Shown here: in pieces, positions 47,501 to 58,828 of the stretch
Numbering within the stretch: the first letter of the stretch is position 1
Layout: each line of letters begins with the position of its first letter
Notes under the pieces: model-generated
Database searches by the model: none
Told to the model about the DNA's origin: nothing
The model's input: the letters and a program-made list of their open reading frames with translations, nothing else
Position numbers and translations under genes: made by a program
Origin: Sodiomyces alkalinus F11
Lineage: Eukaryota > Ascomycota > Sordariomycetes > Glomerellales > Plectosphaerellaceae
Assembly (NCBI RefSeq): GCF_003711515.1
Contig: NW_021167084.1
Span: forward strand, 662,621-726,620
Direction: 5' to 3'
Length of the DNA: 64,000 nucleotides

Positions 47501-50067
47501 AGTGCGTTAGTAGCTGTCTAGCGTTTTCGATATTAAAAACATTAGCGAAATCTTAATACTATTCCGGTAGTATAGTAGTAGCGGGGTCCCCGTCTTCTAA
47601 GAATTTATCTCTATATCCTACTAAAGGATTTTCTACCAGGCTAATATAGCTAATATATAGGCCCCGTATAGAACCTATACGGGTTAGGGTAAGGGTAGAC
47701 TTAGCTTATCTAATTTTCCTATGTAGCTCTTTTAGGGATATAACTATACTAAGCTCCACGTAGAATAAGGGATAGGTCTACGTGCTACACTACTAATTAA
47801 TATTAGAGTTAATAGCTATAAGCCACGGTCTTCCTAGGATTATACGGGCGCCCTAGGGATTAAGCTATATAATATAGAACTCGGCGCGCTATACTCTCTT
47901 CCGACCCTAGTAGTCGGTGGTGGTGATAATCTTATAGAGGGACCTAAGGGTTATCTTCGTTTATTCTTCCGTAATCCAGGATATAGGGACTAGGGACCCC
48001 TTAGGAACCTAACTAGGTCCTAGGAGGGACCGATCTAAAATATTAATATCGGCGCCTCCGTTAAAGAGAGCCGATATCCGTACTTATTCCCTACCTCGGC
48101 GAAAGGAAACGCGTGCCTTTACTAGTATAGTAGTAGGGGTAGTCTAAGACGGGTATAGTTCTTAGGGCACCTCGCCCGTAACACGGCCGATTATAGGGCG
48201 AGAGGTGGATACTGGTTAGGTATTTGGGTTACTCGCGTTATTAGTTAAGCGCTATCTATAGCTAAGGTATATAATGGCGTAATACCCCTTTTTATTATAG
48301 TTAAAGTAAGTAATAGAGTTAAGGTAATAGGGGGATAGGGACGGCGACGACGGCCTAGGCCGTATAGGGTAACTAGGGGTAGGTATAGGCGTAGGCGTAG
48401 GGATAGGCGTGGGGGTATTAGTAGAACCGTAGGTGACTACCTAGGGGTTATAGCTATAGGTACGCGAGCGGAAACGATATCGTTAGGTAGTAGACTAGAA
48501 ATCTATCCGAGTAACGGCTAGACTATTAGTAATAGTTAAGGCCTCGGCCCTATAGTAGGCCGGGGCTAGGTCCTAGTAGTCCTTAGGAACCCCTATAGAT
48601 ACTATATAGTCCTGAATAGGTAGGAGAACCCTTATCAGTACTATCTAAATCCTTTATTAGTCTAGGAGTTCGCCCGGTAATTCCAATTCTAGGGCTTCCT
48701 ATCGTTATATAAATTTAGCATAAGACTCTCCCTCTCTCTAAGATAAGATAGACTCGCTCTGGATCTATACCGCTACCTCCTCTAGGCGGGTATCGTTATC
48801 GTTAACCTAATAGAATAACTAAGCCTATAGTATAGCCTAGCTAACCCTATTGGAGTCGTTATCGTACTTACATTATAATTTAGCTTGCTAGCATTCCTTA
48901 AGGTAATAGGGGAGGCATAATATAATACAGTAGTTTTTTATAGCGTCTATGGGGAAAGACTAAGAGTCTAGGTTAAACCGTTAATGTATTTCCTAGATAA
49001 ACGTACGGTACTTAGCCTAGGATACATTATCCTATTTAGGTAAGGGGAAATTAAACTTAGTTTAGGTAGCGGATCCGTGTATAGAGGATATCGTGGATAT
49101 ATTATAGGTATACTAGGATCCTATTAGGGTTACGATAATACGGCGCTAAGGCTTAGCTATATGATAATAGGTAATATTAGCCGGGTTAGGATTAATAGCG
49201 GCGGCGGCGGTAGTAATAGCGGCGGTAGTATCCGCCTCTAGCTTAGTAAGGTACGCGAGCTTACGCTTACGGTGGTTTTATGCCTTTATCTATTTAACGC
49301 GTTTATCTAGTTATTTCTCTATTAGCGTGGCTAGGTTAATATTCGTATACGGGGGCAGGTTAGGGTTATACGCGGGTCCTGTTATGACTATAGCTTAAGG
49401 AAGGGGGATAGTGACAGGGGTAAAGGTAGTGGTAAAGGTAATACTAGCGATAGGAATTAAAGTAGTAGTAAATATAGGGATAGGTGCCGGTACGGTGGCT
49501 AGTATAGGGGCCGTGTTAGTTCCCGGCATATCCCCGTTATCTCCCTTATCGGCGTCCTCTATAAAGGCGGTTTCGCTATCGCGGAGCTATCGCTCGAACT
49601 AACTAGTAGCCTTATTAAAATCGAAGGTAGGGTTATTTATTTTATAATAGTTAGATATCTTAGTAACTCTCCTTAATAGTCTTCCCGCCCTTAAAGGGTA
49701 AAGCGATTAAAATATTAAATAAGTAGTCGTAAAGAGTGAAAAGGTAGGGTTAAGTAAGGAACTAGGTATATTCACGATAGGATTATAATAGGGTTAGAAC
49801 GTGGGTATAGCTAAAGAATCAGATTAATCGCTAGCCTCCCTCTTCTAAGGGGAGGCTCCCTCGCTCCTTAAGGCTACGTTCTACTCCTTAAGGACTACTT
49901 ATTTACTTCCTTGAGGGCTGCCGTATTTACTTTAAGGGACTATTCTATTTACTATATATTAACTTACTTTATTTATGCCTCGAGGGGTCTTAGACTAGGC
50001 ATACCTAGATCTCTATAGGTTCACACTGGGGACCCATTATAACCACTACTGTAGACACCTGATATTA
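44580..50067 (-). mobile_element. Ty3/gypsy retrotransposon A, right copy, inverted and 3'-truncated (RIPed)
   Basis: Mirror image of A-left: gag at about 48150-49680 and pol at about 44580-48150 on the minus strand, with RT Y-L-D-N near 47000. The pol end is cut at the TAGGCTATATATACC sequence next to the F repeat, so the chromodomain and 3' LTR are missing. The outer end at 50067 corresponds to the left end of A-left at 9274. Shares its RT mutation with A-left. Confidence 0.77.
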
Positions 50068-50211
50068 GTTTAGTATATCTAAACCCCTGTATTTTACATA
50101 GAAAAATCTCTACTCTTAATATATCTAGTTATATTCTACCCTACTCGTTATCGTGATACTATTAGTGTATTCAGGCCCTATAAGTATATATTATACGTTT
50201 TTTCAGGGGTT
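50068..50211. mobile_element. Terminal fragment of a mariner-type element
   Basis: The reverse complement matches the left end of the 2428-4323 element: AACCCCTG at the tip (50204-50211), then CCTGAATACA, CTAATAGTATCACGATAACG, AATATAACTAGATA and TACAGGGGTTTAGATATAC-like blocks. Only about 145 bp remain. It sits between A-right and the outer inverted repeat. Confidence 0.68.
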
Positions 50212-50225
50212 AGATAGTATATTAT

Positions 50226-50329
50226 GAAACCTAGAATTTCGGGTGGTGGAGATATAGTAGATTATCTATCCAGAAAGGGGTTAAGAAGACCCGGAAGACC
50301 GAATAGGGGGTGGCGGAAGACCGGTACTC
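50226..50329 (-). repeat. Outer inverted repeat of the transposon block, right copy
   Basis: Reverse complement counterpart of 8913-9020, ending CCGGTACTC. It marks the sharp return to unmutated host DNA. Confidence 0.75.
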
Positions 50330-50641
50330 CTTACAATAGCACCACTTCGCACCTATCTGTTGGACTACCTTACTCGTTGCGTACTAGCTCTCTTATACCT
50401 CAGTCCATGAAAGAGGTAAGGTAACTTACCTTAAGGTACTCGACACCAGTTCGTCCTCTCTCAAAGTACATGTACACGTGTACTTGGTTGGATTCTCCAC
50501 ACCGACTCGAAAGTCCGGAGCCCGAACATCCCGAAACGGAGGAGGGGCATTTCTGTTCTTTCGCCGTTGTCGAGGGCTCCCCGTCTTTCACAAAGGGAAC
50601 AGGGCTACAGTGGTGGCCTTGAAGACTAGTTACATATCTAT
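50330..50641. promoter_or_regulatory. Upstream region of the CRAL-TRIO gene with overlapping palindromes
   Basis: At 50466-50475 GTACATGTAC overlaps GTACACGTGTAC at 50472-50483, so an E-box core CACGTG lies in a 12-bp palindrome about 160 bp before the first ATG and about 590 bp before the second. CACGTG is the usual site of bHLH factors. Use here is inference. Confidence 0.45.
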
Positions 50642-52716
<2,075 letters not shown>

Positions 52717-52899
52717 ACTACTTTTTATTTCCACTTTTGTAGATACAACGAGGTTTTAGAATAACATGGTTGACCACGTCGACTGCGAGCTTCCTTGCTG
52801 GTAGCACCTTCCCTGTCGTCACATGCTCACGCAACGAGGTGCATGACCAAGTAGTCCACCATACCGTTCGCGTTACCTTTTTAGGCCTGTGTGCTAGAC
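52717..52899. terminator. Convergent 3' intergenic region between CRAL-TRIO and HIT genes
   Basis: 183 bp hold both transcript ends. A T-rich stretch just after the CRAL-TRIO stop (52722-52742) is the only visible end signal; no AATAAA was seen on either strand. Confidence 0.4.
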
Positions 52900-53737
52900 T
52901 CACACTTTGGATTTGAGGTCCTCGAAGAGAGCCTTGAGCTTCTCCATGTCGGTCTGTTGTTGCGGCCAGCCGATACCGAGGCCCTCGCTTTCGTTGGGCT
53001 TCGGGATCTGCATACAATGTCAGCGTCAGTGTCAGTGTCAGTGCGGCACGTGGTGTGAGGACGCTGTCCAATGTCCCGTCCGTAGAAGAGGAGTCGGGTA
53101 CCATGTGAAAGTGAACCTAGCAACTAAGTCAGCAACTGACCTGCTGTGTGGGGGCAGGAATGTCAGCTTGGGTTTGTTTCATCTCACATGATCGACCACT
53201 TGGTGAGCAATGCGACCATTGTTCTGCAGCAGGTTGTAATCGGTCGCGCCCGTTGCCTGGACCAGCTTCTTCACCACAGGCTAAATGAGGTAGGCAATTC
53301 ATGTTAGAAGACGGGGCATATCGAGGTGGATGTCTCAGACTTGCCAGAATTTCAGTCAATTGGTCATCGGGGATATCGGCTAGTTTCGCACCGTGGTGCT
53401 TGGGAATGACAAGCTTTATGTTCTCCTATGTCAGTATCTTGTCCAAGATGGAGTCTCACGGTCCCGACTCGGACAGCCTCCGTCAGGGCTTACCGCGTGC
53501 CCGCGGCTGAGGGGGTTGATATCCAGAAATGCTAGCGTCTTGTCGCTCTCGAAAAGCTTGAAGCAGGGGATTTCGCCTAATGTCGGGTAACTTTAGAATC
53601 GGATTCCACGAGTAGCTGGGCCAAAGACCTCCGAATGTGAAATGATGGACGGGTGAGGTTCGGTGTTCCCGTCATACTGGTTCGAAGGACATACCCTTCA
53701 CGATCCTGCAGAAGAGGCACGAGGCGAGACTGGCCAT
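52900..53737 (-). CDS. HNT1: HIT-family nucleotide hydrolase, HNT1/HINT1 type
   Basis: Adenosine 5'-monophosphoramidase of the histidine-triad family. Six exons join in frame: 53737-53695, 53576-53494, 53413-53345, 53280-53188, 53116-53102 (15 nt) and 53007-52900. They give 136 aa, the usual length. CLFCRIVKGEIP opens the fold with the zinc-type C-x2-C of this branch. SRGHALVIPKHH, LLQNNGRIAHQ and HVHFHM (residues 96-101) follow, and IPKPNESEGLGIGWP closes the dimer face. His96, His98 and His100 form the triad, His98 being the expected nucleophile. Intron 4 separates His96 from Val97, so the catalytic motif is split. The third intron uses a GC donor (53344). The fifth intron carries four CTGAC motifs spaced 6 bp apart before its acceptor. 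The acceptor of intron 2 is best placed at AAAG|CTT (53414), giving GHALVIP. Confidence 0.92.
53019..53041 (-). repeat. Tandem branch-site-like repeat in HNT1 intron 5
   Basis: Four CTGAC motifs at 6-bp spacing on the coding (minus) strand, the nearest A 12 nt from the AG acceptor at 53009-53008. CTGAC is a common fungal branch-site core; which copy is used is unknown. Confidence 0.6.
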
Positions 53738-54651
53738 GGTGGTTGCAGTCCGGGGGTTGGTATATAAGACGCGAGAGTAAATATCGAAGTGACCTGTACG
53801 GATGGATACTGGAGTTCAAACCGCCTTTGCCGGTAACACGTAAATGCACTTCGAGTTACGAGCGGGATATGGTTTATACGGGTTGCCGTAGGCAGCGTAG
53901 TATTTATCCTTCGGTTCATTCATTCCCTTCCCGCCGCTTAGGCCATCCAGACTCAGCTGGTGCGGGGAAAATGGACCCCAGTACCATCGTCTAGAGTTGA
54001 TTGCGCGACGGAGAATTGGGCAATTCCCACGTCACAAGGTACGAGCGGTTATTGTTGGCTACCTCTACCCATGATCACTTCCACAACACGCCCATAATTA
54101 TTTATAATTTACAGTACCTGTCCGTTACTCCTGTAAATTCAATACGGGTCGATTACCAGTACACATGCACTCTTAATTGGAACAAGGGCTCTCTGTCTTG
54201 CTGTTGTTCCCCCTTCCCTTTCCCATGGCTTTCGTTCCATGAAATCGACAATGCAATTGCAGCACGAAGTTATTCATACATTCGTTGCGGGGAAAAGTAA
54301 TTGGGGTGAGTTGGGATGGAGCTTTCCAGAAACGTCATTAATTAGGTAAGGTAGCCACCCGTTTCGCCCCTCTGCTATGGCGAGGTACTTGAGAGTATAC
54401 TTTGCTCATGGGAATGCGAAGCATCTGTTCCCCGCTTCAAATTCTCGAGACGTCACCCTCAGCCAACGGTGCTTCCCTACGTACTCTTAGCACCGTTACA
54501 CCCCTTTCTCGCTGCACATCGTCACGGACCGCCGCATTTCTCCGATTTCGAAGGGCCCTGTAAAGGAATATATTCCTGGTCCTAGGGTCCTAGTCGGACG
54601 TCTGGGTATCCTTATCGGGACGCTGTCGACTGTCCTGCCGTTCCCGCCGCC
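53738..54651. promoter_or_regulatory. Divergent intergenic region between HNT1 and MOG1
   Basis: About 910 bp of unmutated DNA contain both promoters. Frames in it are short and lack exon structure or motifs. A TATATAA string at 53761-53767 is too close to the HNT1 start to be read as a TATA box with confidence. No RNA gene seen. Confidence 0.45.
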
Positions 54652-55400
54652 ATGACGAGATACAAGAGCACCCCACTATACGGAGGCGCCATCGTCTGCG
54701 ACCTCCCGACCAACTTCGCGGACGTAAGGTACACACTACACGGACCCTCCTGAGATTTTTTGCGTCTGACGCCGTGCTTAGCAAACTGAGGCAAGTCCCC
54801 GACAACCAGGAGGTCTACATCGATCAAGATGGCTTCACCAGCATCATCTTTGACATCACCGAGCGCATAGGGCCAGCTGGCACAGGCCCTGAAATCGATG
54901 GCCGCGCACTGACGACACACCTGGAGGACCTAGTTGGGTCCGACATTGACACCGTCAAGGTGTGGAACACCACTGAAACTGTTTTCTCCCGCTTAGGGTC
55001 TGTCTGCCTCACTGCCCCTTGTTGCCCTGCTGCCCCCCTCTATTCCTATTCCGCCTCGGCGGAGAATTACCCTCCCATGGGCGTTTTCTGACCCGTTCAC
55101 AGAGACGAAGTTCCGGCATACACTCTCATCGCGACCCAAACGCCGCGGCCGGCGCCTGGAGAGCGAACCTCTTCCCCCGATTTCACCGCCATCATTTTGA
55201 CTCTCCTTCGATTAGAGAACGTGTCGTCGGATATTCTGATTACCATCAACGTGCCGCACATCAAGGGCGAATATGACGAAGACGATGTTGATCTGCAACT
55301 AGGTAAACAGGGCCAACTGATTGGCGATGCTGTTGACTATGCCGCGAGGATTTGGGAAACATTCAAGGTTAAGGACTGGGCTCTTTTCGGCGAGACCTGA
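54652..55400 (+). CDS. MOG1: Ran-interacting protein Mog1 (RANGRF homologue)
   Basis: Three exons: 54652-54728, 54782-54997 and 55103-55400. They give 196 aa, close to the family (yeast 218, human 186). Starts MTRYKSTPLYGGAIVCDLP, then TNFADVSKLRQVPDNQEVY, DQDGFTSIIFDITER, a central Trp-containing segment (VKVWNTTETVF), a Pro-rich loop, and the C-terminal helix ending WALFGET. The Leu-x-Gly-Gly-Ala-Ile start and the P-D-N/H-Q-E-V-(Y/F) segment are diagnostic for Mog1, which binds Ran/Gsp1, releases GTP and supports nuclear import. Intron 1 (53 nt) uses the second GT (GTACAC) because only that restores the frame (DVSKLR). Intron 2 has a GTCTGT donor. Both have CTGAC branch sites. Convergent with the GCNA-type gene, 216 bp apart. 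Confidence 0.9.
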
Positions 55401-55616
55401 GTGACTTGGGAACAACACATGCGATTCGGCGTTGGAGTGTCGGGACTCAAAGCAACCCACAGCAGTGGACAGGGACAGCACCTTTCGATTACGAGTCCTC
55501 CAAGGAGTCTCGCCGGGAATGGGGAAGGTGGTATGGGGATGTCGGTTGGAATATTATTAGGCTCTCCCATGGGCCTGTGTTGGACCGCCACGCAGATTTT
55601 CAAGGGGATGCCGATA
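55401..55616. terminator. Convergent 3' region between MOG1 and the GCNA-type gene
   Basis: 216 bp shared by the two transcript ends. Open frames overlapping it are shadows. No clear poly(A) signal recognised. Confidence 0.4.
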
Positions 55617-57488
55617 TCAAATACTCAAGTTGCGCAATTCATCAGCAACCGCCTCTACCAAGCCACTTTGCTCACTGGACATGGTGTTGCGGCTAGTCCT
55701 TTCGGCCTTCTGGGCCCATTTCTGAGCTATCAGGCGCATGAGATCCTTCTGCGGGGTGTGCGGGTTATCCTTCCTGACGATTCCCATCTGCTCCTGGACG
55801 AATAGCTGATAATCCGATTTCTTTCCGGTCACAGCACGGGGTGCTGGCTTCGTCTGTTTCAACGCCCCTTTGCAGGCGCCGCAGCGCTGGCGCTCCGGGT
55901 GAATACTCTTTGAATGTCGCTTGTACTCGGTGCCGCAATCGGTACACTCCCAGATATACCTGAAGTCAATGTCGTAGGAGTGCTTGGTCGTGACTTCGAT
56001 TCCGCGGTCGTGGAACGCCCTCGATACCTTGGCCGCCCAGGCTTTGAACTCCTTGCCATGCGGGTTGGCCGTGATTCCGGTGACCATGAAATTGGCCAAG
56101 TGGCAGAACTCGTGTGCGACGACATTCAGCAACCGATGCTCATCATCAATGACCTTCTCCGAAAGCTCAATGGATGCATGATCTCGAACGGCCGTGGCGG
56201 GCTCGTGGCCGTCGGAGCCTACTGTCCTTACAGTCTCCTTCTTCCAGTGCGCGCGTCCAGCAGTGGTGTTAAGCTTGTTTGACCACCGGATGGCAACGCC
56301 CCCCGTCGAGCTGGCCAGCTCTGCAAGACGACCCTGGGTGATCACTTCATCTAGTTCTTTCAGGAATGTCGCCGCGATCTCCTGTCTTCTCTGCTCAAAC
56401 GATATCCTGGCTTCCTTCTTCTTCGCCTTCGATTTGGTAGGGCTCGGCCGTACGGCTGGAAGGAAGAGCTTCTTGGGTGAATGCTCGGCGTTCCATTCAT
56501 CCACAAATTCTCGGTCCCAGAACAAGTCCACGCTCGGCCCATGCGGTGTCTTCGGGGGAACGGGCAGCTTCTCTGGAGACACTAGTGTCCTCGGCCTCGA
56601 CCCAGAGAGATTTTGTGGAGTCGAAGGTGGTAGGATGCCAGGCTCCTCGTGCTGTTGCTCACTGCACTCTTTTCGTTGCCCTGTCGGCTGGAGAGGGGAG
56701 GTGGATGATACTTCGGTGGCCTGATCTGTCGAAGGAATCCGATTTTCTGGCTGCTTGTTTGGTCGGTGAGTTTTAGAGTCGTTGCTCGTGGCATTTAGTC
56801 CACAAAGTCGAAGGGTGTCGTCTCTCGAGGTCGGTCTTGCTGGGTTATTTCGTTGGCTGTCGTTTGCTTTTTGAGCTGGATACCGATCAACGATGCTTCG
56901 AGGAGGTCGGGTCACAATATGCTGCTCACGAAGGGCACCACCCCAAGCGTCGTCGTCATAGTCTAGTCGTTCTGACACGTTCGTCTTCGAGCTTCGACCT
57001 ATACTTCGATTGTCCGTGCTTTTTGTTATTTGGTCTTTGGCGATCTCGTTCTTGGTGGTCTCGACTTCTGCGACGGTAAATGTTGTGGCCTCCTTTGTAG
57101 CGACATCTCGACGTCGGACGCGTAAACGATCACAGCCCCCCTTTGTGACGTCTTTTCCTATGTTTGTGTTCTCTTGGCGGAAGGGCTTTAGGAGAGTGTT
57201 TTCGAAGTTCTCGCTCGTGTTCAGCTTCCTCCGCCGTATCAGTGGCCGCGCCTGGTAGGTGGTGTTCTGTGCGCCCCCGGTGCCAACTTTAGCCTCTCTT
57301 CTCCCATCCTCGGCTAGCAGCACTTCCGTAGACGGCAGAGGAGCGACACTGCCTCCCCTGGCAAAGGCCTTTGTGTTCTTATCGCGAGTATTCATGCCCC
57401 CGGACTGAGTCTTGTGTGATGATATCTCCCGAAGAACTAGCTCTAGGTCAGGGAACTCATCGTCGCTTGAGGGGTTTCCAACAGCCAT
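55617..57488 (-). CDS. SprT-like metalloprotease with C-terminal HMG box (GCNA/ACRC type)
   Basis: Single exon, 623 aa from the ATG at 57488 (MAVGNPSSDDEFPDLEL); the frame runs 13 codons further up but without another ATG. N-terminal 330 residues are Arg/Ser/Pro-rich and probably disordered, with an acidic start. The SprT-like domain follows with the zinc-protease motif HEFCH at residues 459-463 (56114-56100), then a zinc ribbon of two C-x2-C pairs (WECTDCG and RCGAC). The C-terminal HMG-box-like segment is YQLFVQEQMG with LIAQKWAQ. The arrangement equals the S. pombe HMG-box protein C19G7.04 and animal GCNA, which act on DNA-protein crosslinks in the nucleus. All metal ligands are present. 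Function by homology, not shown here. Confidence 0.88.
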   Translation of the reverse strand: MAVGNPSSDDEFPDLELVLREISSHKTQSGGMNTRDKNTKAFARGGSVAPLPSTEVLLAEDGRREAKVGTGGAQNTTYQARPLIRRRKLNTSENFENTLLKPFRQENTNIGKDVTKGGCDRLRVRRRDVATKEATTFTVAEVETTKNEIAKDQITKSTDNRSIGRSSKTNVSERLDYDDDAWGGALREQHIVTRPPRSIVDRYPAQKANDSQRNNPARPTSRDDTLRLCGLNATSNDSKTHRPNKQPENRIPSTDQATEVSSTSPLQPTGQRKECSEQQHEEPGILPPSTPQNLSGSRPRTLVSPEKLPVPPKTPHGPSVDLFWDREFVDEWNAEHSPKKLFLPAVRPSPTKSKAKKKEARISFEQRRQEIAATFLKELDEVITQGRLAELASSTGGVAIRWSNKLNTTAGRAHWKKETVRTVGSDGHEPATAVRDHASIELSEKVIDDEHRLLNVVAHEFCHLANFMVTGITANPHGKEFKAWAAKVSRAFHDRGIEVTTKHSYDIDFRYIWECTDCGTEYKRHSKSIHPERQRCGACKGALKQTKPAPRAVTGKKSDYQLFVQEQMGIVRKDNPHTPQKDLMRLIAQKWAQKAERTSRNTMSSEQSGLVEAVADELRNLSI

Positions 57489-58023
57489 GGTTTGAGTGAG
57501 TGGACGATGGATATTGAGGCACAGCAAGGTATAGCTTATAGACGTCCCCGATCACTAGAAGTAGCAGGCCTGACTAAATCCGAAGGCGATGTCCAACTAA
57601 GGTAGTTTATTCGGAGTGGTGGATTGACCGTTGGATTTTTCGGGGATTGGTAGCTCCTACTTTATTTAGGTAGTCTGTACGCGGTTGTACCGGGCAACCA
57701 AATGTTAGCTAACCCTCTGTGGTTTGGGCCTCACTATCGCTATTCTTACTACCTAAGGTACTAATCCCACATCCGCGAAAAGTACCTTGAACGCGAGGTC
57801 CTTGTCTTTCTTCCTGATCAACGGGATATTAAAGATGAGGAACATGTACGGATAATATTAGCTTTTAGAGGTCTCTGTGCATAGATAGTCAGTAGAATGT
57901 GCATTTGTTTGTTTCGAAAGACGTTGTCCTCGTATTGTATGTAGAACTGAGCACGACAGGGAGAGATACGGTGTAAAACTTAGCGGTCACAGTTTACTGT
58001 TCAGTAATAGAGAGTAACAGACC
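57489..58023. promoter_or_regulatory. Upstream region of the GCNA-type gene; also start side of the broken HNH-like gene
   Basis: About 535 bp without a convincing exon, RNA gene or regulatory motif. It presumably holds the promoter for the minus-strand protease gene. Confidence 0.4.
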
Positions 58024-58795
58024 ATGTCACCCGTGAGTGCCTCCAGCTCCACCGGCAGTGTAGTGAGAAGCGGTAGCGTGTGCTCGCCAAAACACGAGAC
58101 GGAAACACTTATGTCTTCACTGGAGCAAGCGATCCGGCAGCAGCACGTATTTTCCCGACCACCAGTGTCAGGGGGGGGGGACTTCACGGATCTCAACGAC
58201 ATACCGCAGTTATTCTGGGGCTCCGATCAAGCGAGGACCTGGCGTCAGCATTATGAAGATGCCCGGATCACACAATCGACTAAGAACTTTATCTGCATGA
58301 ACCACCAGCTGTGTTTCTGATTTGATCATGCAAAGTTCGCCGTGAAGCCTCTTCAACAGAGCTCAAATTAAAAAGTCGTCCAGTGGCATTGGCTGGAGAA
58401 TCCCAGCCTGATGCCAAACACAGATATAGGCATCGACGTAAGACAGTCATATTTCAGCCCAAGCCGGCTTAACTGACATGAATCGGGACGCGAGGCTAGC
58501 GCACCCGAGCGTCGGTGTTTGTATTCAGACAGGGCAGACCTTTACCATTCGAGCAGAGAACCCGGGGGAAGTACCTAGCTTCGAGCTCTTGGAACTGCAG
58601 TGGAATCTCCTTCGCATTGCGGCTGTATGTGAGGTTGCGAAGGCCACCGACGAGGACTATAAGGAAGACACTGACGAAGAAGACCCGGAAAGTAAGCGAT
58701 ATATCGACACTGGAGCTAGACGAAGCCGCGAGCTCACGAGAACACGGCCTCGGATATACCAATCCTCTATCATGTGTATATATAATAAATATTAA
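58024..58795 (+). pseudogene. Broken gene related to fungal HNH-endonuclease-like proteins (C-terminal part only)
   Basis: Segment 1 (58024-58320) ends ITQSTKNFICMNHQLCF and stops at a TGA. The same frame continues as FDHAKFAVKPLQQSSN, a TAA, then VVQWHWLE. Segment 2 (58478-58795), in another frame, has TGQTFTIRAENP and PSFELLELQWNLLRIAA followed by an acidic tail. This order (N-x-I-C-x-N-x-x-L, W-x-x-A-x-F-A-x-K-P-L, TGQ-x-FTI, PSFELLELQW) is the C-terminal half of a family common in filamentous fungi and annotated as HNH nuclease-domain proteins. Here two stops and a frame change break it and the N-terminal HNH core is absent. TAA could derive from CAA. The 8-10 G run at about 58170 could also be a sequencing problem. 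Family assignment from memory of conserved strings, moderately sure. Confidence 0.6.
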
Positions 58796-58797
58796 TT

Positions 58798-58828
58798 GCT
58801 GTCGCTGTCGCTGTCGCGGTCGCTGTCT
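58798..58828. repeat. GTCGCT hexanucleotide microsatellite
   Basis: Five near-perfect GTCGCT units directly after the broken HNH-like gene; one unit reads GTCGCG. Confidence 0.8.

Noticed and set aside
8913..50329. Possible Starship-type giant element, because of size and terminal repeats
   Set aside because: No tyrosine-recombinase (DUF3435) frame or cargo genes seen; contents are nested retrotransposons.
8913..50329. Possible centromere or rDNA/telomere-associated block
   Set aside because: AT-rich RIPed repeats are compatible with a centromere, but there is no direct mark in sequence, and no rRNA or telomeric repeat was seen.
55401..55805. 134-codon plus-strand frame after MOG1
   Set aside because: Overlaps the 3' end of the SprT-like protease on the other strand; no motif.
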